From positions 875,501 through 939,500 of the forward strand of contig NZ_FOIR01000001.1 of the NCBI RefSeq assembly GCF_900111145.1: a stretch of DNA of 64,000 bases, given 5' to 3'. The notes below the pieces were generated by a model. It was not told the origin of the DNA. It saw nothing but the letters and a program-made list of their open reading frames with translations, and searched no databases. The DNA comes from Roseivirga pacifica. GTDB lineage: Bacteria; Bacteroidota; Bacteroidia; Cytophagales; Cyclobacteriaceae. Both the position numbers and the translations under genes were made by a program. Shown here piece by piece: positions 54,679 to 63,136 of this stretch; the stretch's first letter is position 1, and each line of letters opens with the position of its first letter.

Positions 54679-56019
54679 ATGACGGAAAAGATGAAGAAGT
54701 TTAATTTTTTAATGTTAGTGGTGGCAGCATTTTGTTTTGTAGGCTGCGACACCGGAAAGAAAGAGGTTTCCATCGATGCGGATGTTTATCACCAGTCGAT
54801 GGATCAGCTAAGCGAGGTAATCGTGCACGATATTTTTTCGCCTCCAATAGCTAGTCGAATTTATGCGTACCCCAGTGTAGCCATGTATGAGATTTTGGCC
54901 TTGGACAACCCGCAGTACAAATCCTTGGCAGGGCAGCTTAATGAGCTGGAGCCAATTCCTAAACCAACAGAAGAAGTAAGCTACGAGCTAGCGGCTCTGG
55001 AAGCATTTTTGAAACTGGGTACCACCTTGATTTTCTCTGAAGACAAGATGGATACTTACAAAGAGGAGCTTTATGCCAAGCTGGGTGAAGGCGTAAATAG
55101 CAAGTATTTTGAGGCTTCGGTTGCTTATGGTGACGAGGTGGCGCAGCACATTTTAAAATGGGCCGATGGCGACATGTATAAGCAAACACGCACCTTTCCT
55201 AAGTTTACCGTAATTGACGACCCTGCCCGTTGGCAGCCAACACCTCCGGGTTACTTTGAGGCGATTGAACCACACTGGAATCAGATTAGACCATTTGTGT
55301 TGGATTCGGCCAATCAGTTTACACCAGAAAGACCTACGCAGTTCGATATGGATAAGAACAGCCAGTTTTATAAAGAAACAATGGAGGTGTACAACACGGG
55401 AGTTAACCTAACCGAAGAGCAAAAGGAAATAGCATCGTTTTGGGATTGCAACCCATATGTAATGAATGTAACCGGCCACGTAATGGCGGCTACCAAAAAG
55501 ATTACACCGGGTGGCCACTGGATTGGCATTGTGAAAATTGCTTGTAAAAAGGCTGATGCTGACCCTATGAAAACAGCACAAACTTATGCGCTCACTTCGG
55601 TTGCCTTGGCAGACGGATTTATCAGCTGCTGGGACGAGAAGTTTAGAAGTAATTTGATTCGCCCTGAAACGGTAATTAACAGATACATTGATGAGGAATG
55701 GCTGCCGTTGCTACAAACGCCCCCGTTCCCTGAGTACACTAGTGGTCACTCGGTAATTTCAAATGCAGCAGCAACAGTGCTTACCTCAATTTATGGCGAT
55801 AATTTCTCGTTTAGAGATGATACTGAAGAGAAATATGGACTAAGCGTTCGCTCTTTCGATTCGTTTACGCAAGCATCGGAGGAAGCCGCCATTAGTCGTT
55901 TGTATGGAGGTATTCACTATATGCCTGCCATTGCCAATGGTGTTACCCAAGGTAGAAAACTAGGTGAGTTTGTGGTGAACAAATTAGAGTTTACCAATGA
56001 GAGCCTAAGCAAAAAATAG
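54679..56019 (+). CDS. Vanadium-dependent haloperoxidase/PAP2-type acid phosphatase family lipoprotein
   Basis: This is a 446-residue protein with lipobox CFVGC (Cys 24). The shared phosphate/vanadate-binding site is visible: Lys321-x6-Arg328-Pro in KFRSNLIRP, Ser355-Gly356-His357 in YTSGHS, and Arg407-x5-His413 in SRLYGGIH. Those three motifs are common to PAP2 phosphatases and vanadium haloperoxidases. The aspartate four residues after the last histidine, usual in PAP2 enzymes, is alanine here (HYMPA). The start at 54679 has GGAGGT 8 bases upstream; another ATG at 54691 is less well placed. Whether it binds vanadate and oxidises halides, or removes phosphate, cannot be told from sequence. 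A terminator follows. Confidence 0.9.
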   Translation: MTEKMKKFNFLMLVVAAFCFVGCDTGKKEVSIDADVYHQSMDQLSEVIVHDIFSPPIASRIYAYPSVAMYEILALDNPQYKSLAGQLNELEPIPKPTEEVSYELAALEAFLKLGTTLIFSEDKMDTYKEELYAKLGEGVNSKYFEASVAYGDEVAQHILKWADGDMYKQTRTFPKFTVIDDPARWQPTPPGYFEAIEPHWNQIRPFVLDSANQFTPERPTQFDMDKNSQFYKETMEVYNTGVNLTEEQKEIASFWDCNPYVMNVTGHVMAATKKITPGGHWIGIVKIACKKADADPMKTAQTYALTSVALADGFISCWDEKFRSNLIRPETVINRYIDEEWLPLLQTPPFPEYTSGHSVISNAAATVLTSIYGDNFSFRDDTEEKYGLSVRSFDSFTQASEEAAISRLYGGIHYMPAIANGVTQGRKLGEFVVNKLEFTNESLSKK

Positions 56020-56035
56020 AGACTTATTTAATACG

Positions 56036-56063
56036 AAAGCCGACAATTAGTGTCGGCTTTTTT
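56036..56063 (+). terminator. Rho-independent terminator after the haloperoxidase-like gene
   Basis: AAAGCCGACA (56036-56045) pairs perfectly with TGTCGGCTTT (56051-56060) around a 5-base loop, followed by TTT. It lies 17 bases after the stop codon and probably ends the long plus-strand block. The next gene begins 15 bases later. Confidence 0.85.
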
Positions 56064-56077
56064 CAAATATCGAGCAA

Positions 56078-56746
56078 ATGAAAAGACTCCTTTTAGCACT
56101 AGTACTTATGGTTGTGTACACCCAAGTACAAGCTCAGGACTGGGGAAACTTAAATAGATATAGGGAGGCAAACGACTCTTTAATGAAGCACAATAAAACC
56201 AAAGACAAGGTTGTGTTTATGGGTAACTCCATTACCCAAGGGTGGTACGATATGATGCCAGAGTTTTTTCATGAAAATAACTTTGTAGGCAGGGGAATTG
56301 GTGGCCAAACCACACCTCAAATGTTGGTAAGGTTTAGGCCAGATGTGATTGACCTTAAACCAAAGGCTGTGGTGATTTTGGCTGGCACAAACGATATTGC
56401 TGGTAACACCGGGCCAATGACCTTGGAAGAAACCTTCGGTTACATTGTTTCAATGGCAGAGTTAGCCGATCAGAATAACATTAAAGTGGTTATCTCATCT
56501 GTTTTACCAGCCTACGACTATCCTTGGAAGCCCGGCCTGACCCCAGCACCCAAAATTGTAAAGCTCAACAATATGCTAAAGGACTACTGCAAAAAGAAGG
56601 GCTTTGTTTACCTAGATTACTTCTCCGCGATGGTGGACGATAGAGATGGCCTAAAAGATGAATTGACCTATGACGGTGTTCACCCAAACAAGGCTGGCTA
56701 CGAAGTAATGGCGCCTTTGGCCTTGGCAACAATTAAAAAGCTTTAG
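56078..56746 (+). CDS. SGNH/GDSL family hydrolase, secreted
   Basis: This is a 222-residue protein with a signal peptide (about 1-19, cleaved near VQAQD). The SGNH blocks are in order: block I GNSITQGW with the catalytic serine, block II GRGIGGQT, block III GTNDIAGN, and block V DGVHPNKAGY with the catalytic Asp and His. Members are esterases or lipases, including acetylxylan and sialate O-acetylesterases; the substrate here is unknown. It follows a terminator, so it may have its own promoter between 56063 and 56078 or rely on readthrough. Its last four bases overlap the 3' end of the convergent gene on the minus strand. Confidence 0.93.
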   Translation: MKRLLLALVLMVVYTQVQAQDWGNLNRYREANDSLMKHNKTKDKVVFMGNSITQGWYDMMPEFFHENNFVGRGIGGQTTPQMLVRFRPDVIDLKPKAVVILAGTNDIAGNTGPMTLEETFGYIVSMAELADQNNIKVVISSVLPAYDYPWKPGLTPAPKIVKLNNMLKDYCKKKGFVYLDYFSAMVDDRDGLKDELTYDGVHPNKAGYEVMAPLALATIKKL

Positions 56747-57897
56747 TCTTCAACAATCTTCACTTTTAAGAATGTGCGATAGTCGCGTTCATCGTTATAC
56801 GTGCGTTGCACCCAGAAGAAGTCTTCCTTAGTATCTAGCTTAAGCCAACTTATAGGAGTAATCTCAGTTATATCGAGTTCTCCTAAATATTGATTTTCAT
56901 CAAAGAGTAAATAGACGGACTTTAGATATTTTCTGATGGCAGATTTGTATTCTTCACTTTCTTGCCAATTATCGAGTTGTTTAATTTGTTTGTCGAGTTC
57001 ATCAGGAATTCTGCCAAGGTTCTGTACTATAATGAATTTTCCGGCTGAAAATATATTGACATTATGCCTCAGTATTTCTGGTTTCCCTTTTTCTTCAAAT
57101 GCCACTCCTTTATACTCTGGCCAATATGTTTCAGGGATTTTAATGCTGTTGATTAGCTCATTTTTATCGGCATTCCAAAAGTAAACGCTGGGGTCCAGTT
57201 CGTACATTTGAGCGAACTTACTGCCAGAATAGTTTACCATATAAGGCCAGCCTCGGCCTAAGTATTCACCTGCGCTTCTGTATGTAGATTCGGGCAGTTT
57301 CGGCATAATGGCATTGCCTTGTCCAGTATTTAGGTCTATGGAATAAACCATATTGACAGAGTCTTGAAAGGCTTGAGTTCTTGGCTTAGGACCTAGTGGT
57401 CCGCTAATCATTGCCACAAACTTCTCTTTTTCTTTATCAGTATAATTGAACAAAGTTCTAGGGTCGAAATCAAGCAGCCATTGTGACTCAATTTCTACAG
57501 GAAAGGGCATCTTATTAATTATCTCACCTTCTCTTGTAAGCAAATATATATGGGTTTGACCATAACAGATCAAGCTGTCTTCCCCAAAGAATATCCAACC
57601 AAAATCCCATGGACCTACATAGTTTGGACCTTCCACAAAAGGGTTAAACTCCGCTTCAATTCGCCCCGATTTATTGAGGATGATTATTTTTTGTGAGCTC
57701 CTGTCTTTTAAAAGTAGTTGTTCACTTTCTTCATCATAATCTTTTAGTTGTACCTCAGGTAGATAATTAAAGACTACCGAATCCGCAACTACGGCTTTAT
57801 AACTTTTGGTGGTGGTTTCGGTGTTTTGGTTCTCGCTGCAGCTTACAAGACAGGCAATAGCCAAAATGGCCATTGTATTAATTAGTGTGTGTTTCAT
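56743..57897 (-). CDS. Lipoprotein of probable beta-propeller fold, DUF4221-like
   Basis: This 384-residue protein has a lipoprotein signal (MKHTLINTMAILAIACLVSC, Cys 20). The mature part has repeated hydrophobic strand patterns (IIILNKSGRIEAEF, IYLLTREGEIINKMPF, YSIDLNTGQG, YFWNADKNELINSI), resembling the six-bladed propeller-type lipoproteins of Bacteroidota grouped under DUF4221 and similar families. No catalytic motif is evident. It overlaps the SGNH hydrolase gene by four bases at the 3' end. Its start is 92 bases from the divergent ROK gene. The family assignment is from memory of overall appearance and is moderate only. Confidence 0.75.
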   Translation of the reverse strand: MKHTLINTMAILAIACLVSCSENQNTETTTKSYKAVVADSVVFNYLPEVQLKDYDEESEQLLLKDRSSQKIIILNKSGRIEAEFNPFVEGPNYVGPWDFGWIFFGEDSLICYGQTHIYLLTREGEIINKMPFPVEIESQWLLDFDPRTLFNYTDKEKEKFVAMISGPLGPKPRTQAFQDSVNMVYSIDLNTGQGNAIMPKLPESTYRSAGEYLGRGWPYMVNYSGSKFAQMYELDPSVYFWNADKNELINSIKIPETYWPEYKGVAFEEKGKPEILRHNVNIFSAGKFIIVQNLGRIPDELDKQIKQLDNWQESEEYKSAIRKYLKSVYLLFDENQYLGELDITEITPISWLKLDTKEDFFWVQRTYNDERDYRTFLKVKIVED

Positions 57898-57989
57898 GAA
57901 AAGTTCTTTCTACTAATGAAACCAAATTAATAAAGCTTTACAGAACATTGTGATGAAAAGCCTATTTTAAGGGGTGAAAATTGACTGTT

Positions 57990-58901
57990 ATGGCAAATAA
58001 ACTGTGGGGAATAGATCTTGGGGGGACTAAAATTGAAGGAATTGTGCTGGAGTCGCGCGATAATCCCAAAACACTGGTTCGGACACGGATTGATACCGAG
58101 TCTGACAAAGGCTATGAGCATGTGCTGAACAACATAAAACGTTTAATTGATATGTTGGCCGATGAAGTTGGCGAGCAGCCAGAAATTATTGGTATGGGCA
58201 CCCCCGGAACCATAGACCCGCCAACAGGATTGCTGAAAAACAGTAATTCGCAGGCCATTAACAAAAAGCCGTTTAAGGCCGATCTAGAGACACTTTTGGG
58301 AATCCCTGTATTAATGGCTAATGATGCCAATTGCTTTGCCTTGGCCGAAACGCGTATGGGAATTGTACCGGAGGTTGACCCCAACGCCAAGGTGGTTTTC
58401 GGGGTGATAATGGGGACCGGCTGTGGTGGCGGTGTGGTAGTGAATAACCAAATTATTGGTGGAAAGCATGGTATTGGCGGAGAATGGGGGCATAACTTTC
58501 TGGATGAATCAGGAGGCAAATGCTACTGCGGAAAGTCTGGTTGTACGGAAAAGATAATTTCGGGCACTGGCCTGGAAGATTACTACGAACAATTGACAGG
58601 TACTAGAAAAAAGCTCAAAGAGATTATTCCTGACGCCCGTTCGGGAACAGACGAAAACGCGGTTAAAACACTTGATCGTTTGGTGCACTTTTTTGGTTTG
58701 GCTATCTCAACCATCATCAATGTACTGGACCCCGATGTGATTGTACTAGGTGGAGGGGTTGGCAATATTCCCGAGCTGTACGATAGGGGCGTGGCCGAAG
58801 CTACCAAATACATTTTTAACCCACGCCTAGAAACCAAGATTGTAAAACCCAAACTAGGCGATAGTGCCGGAGTATTTGGTGCCGCATATTTATGTGAGTA
58901 G
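57990..58901 (+). CDS. ROK family sugar kinase (glucokinase-like)
   Basis: This is a 303-residue cytoplasmic protein from the ATG at 57990. A TTG at 57981 lies six bases after AAGGGG and could add three residues. The phosphate-binding GIDLGGTKIEG is at the N-terminus, the catalytic aspartate is in MANDANCFALAE, and the ROK zinc motif appears as GEWGHN plus CYCGKSGCTEK. A C-terminal LGGGVG completes the nucleotide site. ROK kinases phosphorylate glucose, N-acetyl sugars or related hexoses. There is no DNA-binding domain, so it is an enzyme and not a repressor of the NagC type. The next gene, a DegT aminotransferase, converges. Confidence 0.94.
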   Translation: MANKLWGIDLGGTKIEGIVLESRDNPKTLVRTRIDTESDKGYEHVLNNIKRLIDMLADEVGEQPEIIGMGTPGTIDPPTGLLKNSNSQAINKKPFKADLETLLGIPVLMANDANCFALAETRMGIVPEVDPNAKVVFGVIMGTGCGGGVVVNNQIIGGKHGIGGEWGHNFLDESGGKCYCGKSGCTEKIISGTGLEDYYEQLTGTRKKLKEIIPDARSGTDENAVKTLDRLVHFFGLAISTIINVLDPDVIVLGGGVGNIPELYDRGVAEATKYIFNPRLETKIVKPKLGDSAGVFGAAYLCE

Positions 58902-58937
58902 GATAGAGCGTTTTTAGAGAGGTCTGAAATGAATACT

Positions 58938-60035
58938 TCAACACTTATAAAACTCTTCCACACACTCAATCACATACGCCTGCTGCTCTTGAGTCATTCC
59001 GGGGAATAACGGGAGCGAAAGCCCTTGTTGTTGCAACTTGTATGCCCTTGGGAAATCTGCTGGCGTTGCGTTTTGATAGGCATACGCTTTAGTAAATGGC
59101 AGAGCTTGTGGATAATGAATTTGCGTTTGAACTCCTTTCGACTTTAGGTGGCTTTTCAGTTCGTTTCGCTTTTTGGTTTGAATAGCATACACATGGAAAA
59201 CATGTCCGTCAGTACATTCTGGAATGCCGATTTCTTTTATGCTGGCAAACGCTTTATCGTAATTTTTGGCCAGCGCAAGTCGCTCTTCATTCCACTGCTG
59301 AACATAAGGCAGCTTTAGTAAAAGTACAGCAGCCTGAAGCGTGTCCATTCGGCTGTTCGTTCCCGGAAATTCGTGGTTATGTTTATCTAAAGCACCGTGG
59401 TTCGCCAGTTTTCTACAAGCTTCAAAAAGGACTTTGTCATTGGTAAGTATCGCTCCAGCATCGCCTAAGGCGCCTAAGTTTTTTGTGGGGTAAAAACTAT
59501 AAACGGCTGCATGGCCAAAAGTGCCTGCCAGTTTTCCGTTGTGCGATGCAAAAACCGACTGGGCACAATCTTCTATTACCTTCAGATCATGCCTTTGGGC
59601 GATTTGCATAACCGTTTCCATATTTGCCATGCGCCCATAAAGATGCACGGGAATTATAGCCTTGGTTTTAGGGCTGATTTTCTCCTCAAGCAAATTTGCA
59701 TTCAACAGCCCAAATTCATCTACATCCACAAAAATCGGTTCCGCACCAAGCAGGCTCACGGTTTCAGCATCCGTTATCCAGGTCATTGCCGGCACCAGTA
59801 TTTCATCTCCGGGGCCAATACCCAAGGCTTTTAGTACAATGTAAAGGGCATCTGTGCAGTTGCCCGTGCTTTGGCAGTGTGTTATGTGGTGGGCTTTGGC
59901 AAATGCATTTTCAAATGTGCTTACCTGCTTGCCATGTACAAAGTAAGACTCTTCCAAAACAGTGGAGAATAGGTCTTTCAACGCCTTTTCCAGCGGTTTG
60001 TGTATGGCCGAAAGATCAACAAAGGGCACTTGCAT
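58938..60035 (-). CDS. DegT/DnrJ/EryC1/StrS family PLP-dependent aminotransferase
   Basis: This 365-residue enzyme shows the family features: CQSTGNCTDALYIVLKAL for cofactor phosphate binding, VPAMTWITDAETV, VIEDCAQSVFA with the PLP-ring aspartate, and SFYPTKNLGALGDAG with the Schiff-base lysine near residue 184. It ends with the QEQQAYVIECVEEF segment. These enzymes transaminate keto-sugars on nucleotide carriers for lipopolysaccharide, capsule or protein glycosylation. No other sugar-nucleotide genes are adjacent. It converges with the ROK kinase (36 bases) and is divergent from the DUF4287 gene. Confidence 0.95.
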   Translation of the reverse strand: MQVPFVDLSAIHKPLEKALKDLFSTVLEESYFVHGKQVSTFENAFAKAHHITHCQSTGNCTDALYIVLKALGIGPGDEILVPAMTWITDAETVSLLGAEPIFVDVDEFGLLNANLLEEKISPKTKAIIPVHLYGRMANMETVMQIAQRHDLKVIEDCAQSVFASHNGKLAGTFGHAAVYSFYPTKNLGALGDAGAILTNDKVLFEACRKLANHGALDKHNHEFPGTNSRMDTLQAAVLLLKLPYVQQWNEERLALAKNYDKAFASIKEIGIPECTDGHVFHVYAIQTKKRNELKSHLKSKGVQTQIHYPQALPFTKAYAYQNATPADFPRAYKLQQQGLSLPLFPGMTQEQQAYVIECVEEFYKC

Positions 60036-60121
60036 GGTGGAAAGTTACCCGATTTTTCAATGCTTTCAAGCAAGATTAATTTGCTTTGGCTATTTTGTCT
60101 ATCCACTAAAACTCAAAAACT

Positions 60122-60691
60122 ATGGCGACTCCAGAAGAAATGGTGCAGACTATGATTGCTAACCTTCCTGAAAAAACAGGCAAACCACTAGATGAATGGT
60201 TAGCTGTGGCCAAAGCTTCGGGGCTAGAAAAGCATGGGCAAATTGTAAAAATGCTAAAGGAAGACCATGGCATGACGCATGGATATGCCAACTTGGTATC
60301 GCAGGTTTACCTTAAGCCAGAACTACTAGGTGGTGGACCAAAAGTTGATAATCCTGATGAAGCACTTTTGGCAGGAAAGGAAGGGTTGACAGAGATTTTC
60401 GGCAAGGCAAAATCGATGTTCGAAGCGATTAAAGGAGAAGTAGAGTTTGCTTATAAGAAAACTTACATAAGCCTAAGAACACCCAAAAAGCAATTCGCGC
60501 TGTTGCAACCAAGCACCAAAACCAGGGTTGATATTGGTTTGAATTTAAAGGGCATTGAACCGGAAGGTGCGGTGGAGGCAGCCGGTAGTTGGAATAGTAT
60601 GGTTACACACAGAATTAAAGTAACCAGCACGGCAGATTTATCGAGCGATATTCAGGCTTGGCTGCAAAGGGCGTATGATGAAAATGCTTAG
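60122..60691 (+). CDS. DUF4287 and DUF5655 domain protein
   Basis: This is a 189-residue cytoplasmic protein. The N-terminal 70 residues (MATPEEMVQTMIANLPEKTG, GMTHGYANLV) match DUF4287. The remainder (FEAIKGEVEFAYKKTYISLR, HRIKVTSTADL) matches the DUF5655 type domain often fused to it. No function is established for either. The start codon is well supported by the conserved N-terminus. It is flanked by a divergent aminotransferase and a convergent DUF721 gene and seems to be a single-gene unit. Confidence 0.88.
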   Translation: MATPEEMVQTMIANLPEKTGKPLDEWLAVAKASGLEKHGQIVKMLKEDHGMTHGYANLVSQVYLKPELLGGGPKVDNPDEALLAGKEGLTEIFGKAKSMFEAIKGEVEFAYKKTYISLRTPKKQFALLQPSTKTRVDIGLNLKGIEPEGAVEAAGSWNSMVTHRIKVTSTADLSSDIQAWLQRAYDENA

Positions 60692-60752
60692 TTCCGTTAA
60701 GGTAGTTTTGTACAGTACCTAGCGGCACTGTGAAGCTTTATTTATCCCAAAC

Positions 60753-61067
60753 TCATTTAATAATCACCTCATTTACAATTGGCTGGCCAAATTCTTTGGT
60801 AAGCATTACCAGAATTTTGTCGCGCTGCATGTTCAGCTCGTGGCGAAGCGGGGCAGAGGTAAGGTAAACGAAGAGCTTTTTATCCCTGATGTAGATTTTT
60901 TCGGTTCGCTTGGCAATTGGTGCGCCCATTACACGCTCCCACGAATTGACCAAATTGGTTTCGGCAAAGCGGTCTTCAATCTTAAACGCTTTAAGAAAAT
61001 CTTGAATTGCTGAGCCAATTGTTTCGGGCTCGCTTTTTCTACCAAATGGAGTTTTTCTCTGTGCCAA
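60753..61067 (-). CDS. DUF721 domain protein, DciA-like
   Basis: This is a 104-residue protein beginning at TTG (61065-61067), with no in-frame ATG found upstream. It matches the short Bacteroidota form of DUF721: an IGSAIQDFLKAFKIEDRFAE helix, NSWERVMGAPIAKRTEKIYI, LFVYLTSAPLRHELNMQRDK. The KH-like fold is shared with DciA, the replicative helicase-operating factor in many bacteria lacking DnaC. A role in loading DnaB is inferred from that family; the short proteins in this phylum have not, to my knowledge, been tested individually. It converges on the DUF4287 gene. Confidence 0.85.
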   Translation of the reverse strand: MAQRKTPFGRKSEPETIGSAIQDFLKAFKIEDRFAETNLVNSWERVMGAPIAKRTEKIYIRDKKLFVYLTSAPLRHELNMQRDKILVMLTKEFGQPIVNEVIIK

Positions 61068-61181
61068 TTTCTTTTGTTGTAGATAGCAAAGGTGAGAATA
61101 ATTAGGCGAAAGTTTTAATCCTTCTTTTTAACCAAGAACATATTTCTTAATAATCAATAAATTGTGATAAGGTTAAAAGGT

Positions 61182-61961
61182 ATGTTCATTAGAAAACTCT
61201 TTAAAGTAGGCGATAAAGCCAAGTGGTTGGCGCTGGAACTACTCATTGTTTTTATAGGCGTTTACATGGCTTTTCTTTTTCAACAATATGGCGAAAACAA
61301 AAAGCTGCAAAAGGAAAAAGACAAGGTACTTACCAGTTTAAAGCTAGAGCTCGAAGAGTTTAGAACGGGCTTTCCGAGGTTCTCTGTTTTTCAAAAAGAA
61401 AAAACCGATGAATGGGACAGTCTTTTTGCGATTGAAGAAGTGGGTGACTACTACAATTGGCGCTATTACGAGCCTCAGTATAACATTCGAATTATAGAAT
61501 ATGCCTTGAATCAAGAAGGTACGGATGTCATCAATTTTGAGATTTACGATGAGCTGTCTAAGCTGCACGCCAGAATTAAGCAGCTTGAATTTGCCGAGCG
61601 AAAGATGACTGCTTTTGGAGAAAACTATCGACTCATTCCTGCCTCGTTGCCAAAAAACTCAACCGAACGAACCACAATGAATGCCGAAAATCGGTTTACG
61701 TTTTACAAGTTTATTGAAGCTGCCAAAAGCCGGACAAGAAGCTTACGTGATGTAGCCCGCGAATCGGCCGAATTACTAATAATGGTGAATCGAGAACTCG
61801 GGACTGAGAAGACACGACAAGCCGATATGCTATTGCTTAGAAAGTACGTGGAGGCCGATGTTGAAATTGACTTTGTGAAAGAAGTCTTCTTGGAATTCTT
61901 TCCTCAGTATACCACTGAAGAGTTTGATGAAGAGGTTCGCAAAATTCAGCAAGCGCTCTAA
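61182..61961 (+). CDS. Membrane-anchored protein of unknown function
   Basis: The protein has 259 residues from the ATG at 61182; a GTG at 61164 is possible but has no ribosome-binding site. It has one membrane segment at about residues 15-37 (ALELLIVFIGVYMAFLFQQY) close to the N-terminus, with the rest charged and probably helical (KLQKEKDKVLTSLKLELEEF). This outline resembles the DUF6090-type Bacteroidota proteins, which also start with a single helix followed by a helical domain, but I cannot confirm it. It ends at 61961, directly abutting the hemW stop on the opposite strand. It is divergent from the DUF721 gene. Confidence 0.8.
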   Translation: MFIRKLFKVGDKAKWLALELLIVFIGVYMAFLFQQYGENKKLQKEKDKVLTSLKLELEEFRTGFPRFSVFQKEKTDEWDSLFAIEEVGDYYNWRYYEPQYNIRIIEYALNQEGTDVINFEIYDELSKLHARIKQLEFAERKMTAFGENYRLIPASLPKNSTERTTMNAENRFTFYKFIEAAKSRTRSLRDVARESAELLIMVNRELGTEKTRQADMLLLRKYVEADVEIDFVKEVFLEFFPQYTTEEFDEEVRKIQQAL

Positions 61962-63101
61962 TTAATCCTCAGCATCAATAAATAAATCAGCCGCAATTTT
62001 ATCAGCGAGCAGCTTCCCTTTATCGGTAAGAATCAAAAAGCCTTCGTCTTCAAAAAGCAGGTCTTTATAGGCGAGTTTTTCAAGGTAAAAACCGTGAACC
62101 TGCTTTAAATCTACCCCGTATTTCGACTGAAGCAAATCCATATCGCAGCCCCATTTTGTGCGTAGCGAAGTCAATATGTATTCGTTCACCTGATCTTCGG
62201 GGCTAAGGGTCATCACATCAAAGAGTATTTTTCGTTCATCGTGAATACTCTTCATGTACTTGGCGTTGTTGGCAATGTTGGCCTTACGGAATTTGCCATT
62301 GTATGAGTGTGCAGAAGGGCCAATGCCCAAATACTTTTCGTCTTTCCAATAACCAGAGTTATGCTGCGACTCATAACCAGGCTGTGCAAAATTGGAAATC
62401 TCGTACTGCTCGTACCCGTACTTGTTCAGTACTTCTGTCAATATTTCAAACTGACTGGCAGCATGTTCTTCGTCAATGTCAGAAATCTTTCCCTTGTTTA
62501 GCCAGTTGCCAAAAGCCGTTCTGGGTTCAATAGTAAGGCAGTATGCTGAAATATGTTCTGGCCTCAGCTGGGTCATTTGCTTCAAGTCCTTCAACCAAAT
62601 GTCATGGTTTTCTGCTGGCAAGGCATAGATTAAATCCATGCTTATGTTTTCGAAGCCCGCCTGCCTGGCTTGGTAGAAGCAGTTCAGTGCCTCATCTGCA
62701 TTGTGCTGGCGGTTCATCCACGTTAGCAGTTCGTTGTTAAAGGTTTGCACGCCAATGCTAAGCCTATTCACACCATGGGCATAAAACATGTCTAATTTTT
62801 CTCTACTTAGGTCATCCGGGTTGGCTTCAAGCGTAATTTCGGGGTTGCTGCTTAGGTCGTATTCAAACCGAATAGTGCGCATAAGCTGCTTCATGTGGTG
62901 GTCTTCTAACAAAGAGGGGGTGCCGCCACCAAAGTAGATGGTCCTTACCGGGTCGTGACCCAAAAACTCGTTTTGCATCTTTAGCTCGGTGTCAATGGCA
63001 TTCACCATATCGTCCATTTGCTTTACCGATTGGGTAAAGTGGAAGTCGCAATAGTGACAAGCTTTTTTGCAGAATGGAATATGGATATATAAACCGGCCA
63101 A
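61962..63101 (-). CDS. hemW: Radical SAM family heme chaperone HemW
   Basis: This is a 379-residue protein of standard HemW length. The radical SAM cluster motif CKKACHYC (Cys 11, 15, 18, the CX3CX2C spacing) follows MAGLYIHIPF, and FGGGTPSLL, GVQTFNNELL and the C-terminal winged domain (FLILTDKGKLLADKI) are present. HemW inserts heme into respiratory proteins; it is often misnamed oxygen-independent coproporphyrinogen III oxidase (HemN). The start is TTG (63099-63101), with no in-frame ATG found upstream. It is divergent from the outer-membrane protein gene 35 bases away and ends exactly against the preceding gene. Confidence 0.94.
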   Translation of the reverse strand: MAGLYIHIPFCKKACHYCDFHFTQSVKQMDDMVNAIDTELKMQNEFLGHDPVRTIYFGGGTPSLLEDHHMKQLMRTIRFEYDLSSNPEITLEANPDDLSREKLDMFYAHGVNRLSIGVQTFNNELLTWMNRQHNADEALNCFYQARQAGFENISMDLIYALPAENHDIWLKDLKQMTQLRPEHISAYCLTIEPRTAFGNWLNKGKISDIDEEHAASQFEILTEVLNKYGYEQYEISNFAQPGYESQHNSGYWKDEKYLGIGPSAHSYNGKFRKANIANNAKYMKSIHDERKILFDVMTLSPEDQVNEYILTSLRTKWGCDMDLLQSKYGVDLKQVHGFYLEKLAYKDLLFEDEGFLILTDKGKLLADKIAADLFIDAED

Positions 63102-63136
63102 AGAATCGTTAGTTTTATGCTGAAAATTGCTTCAAC

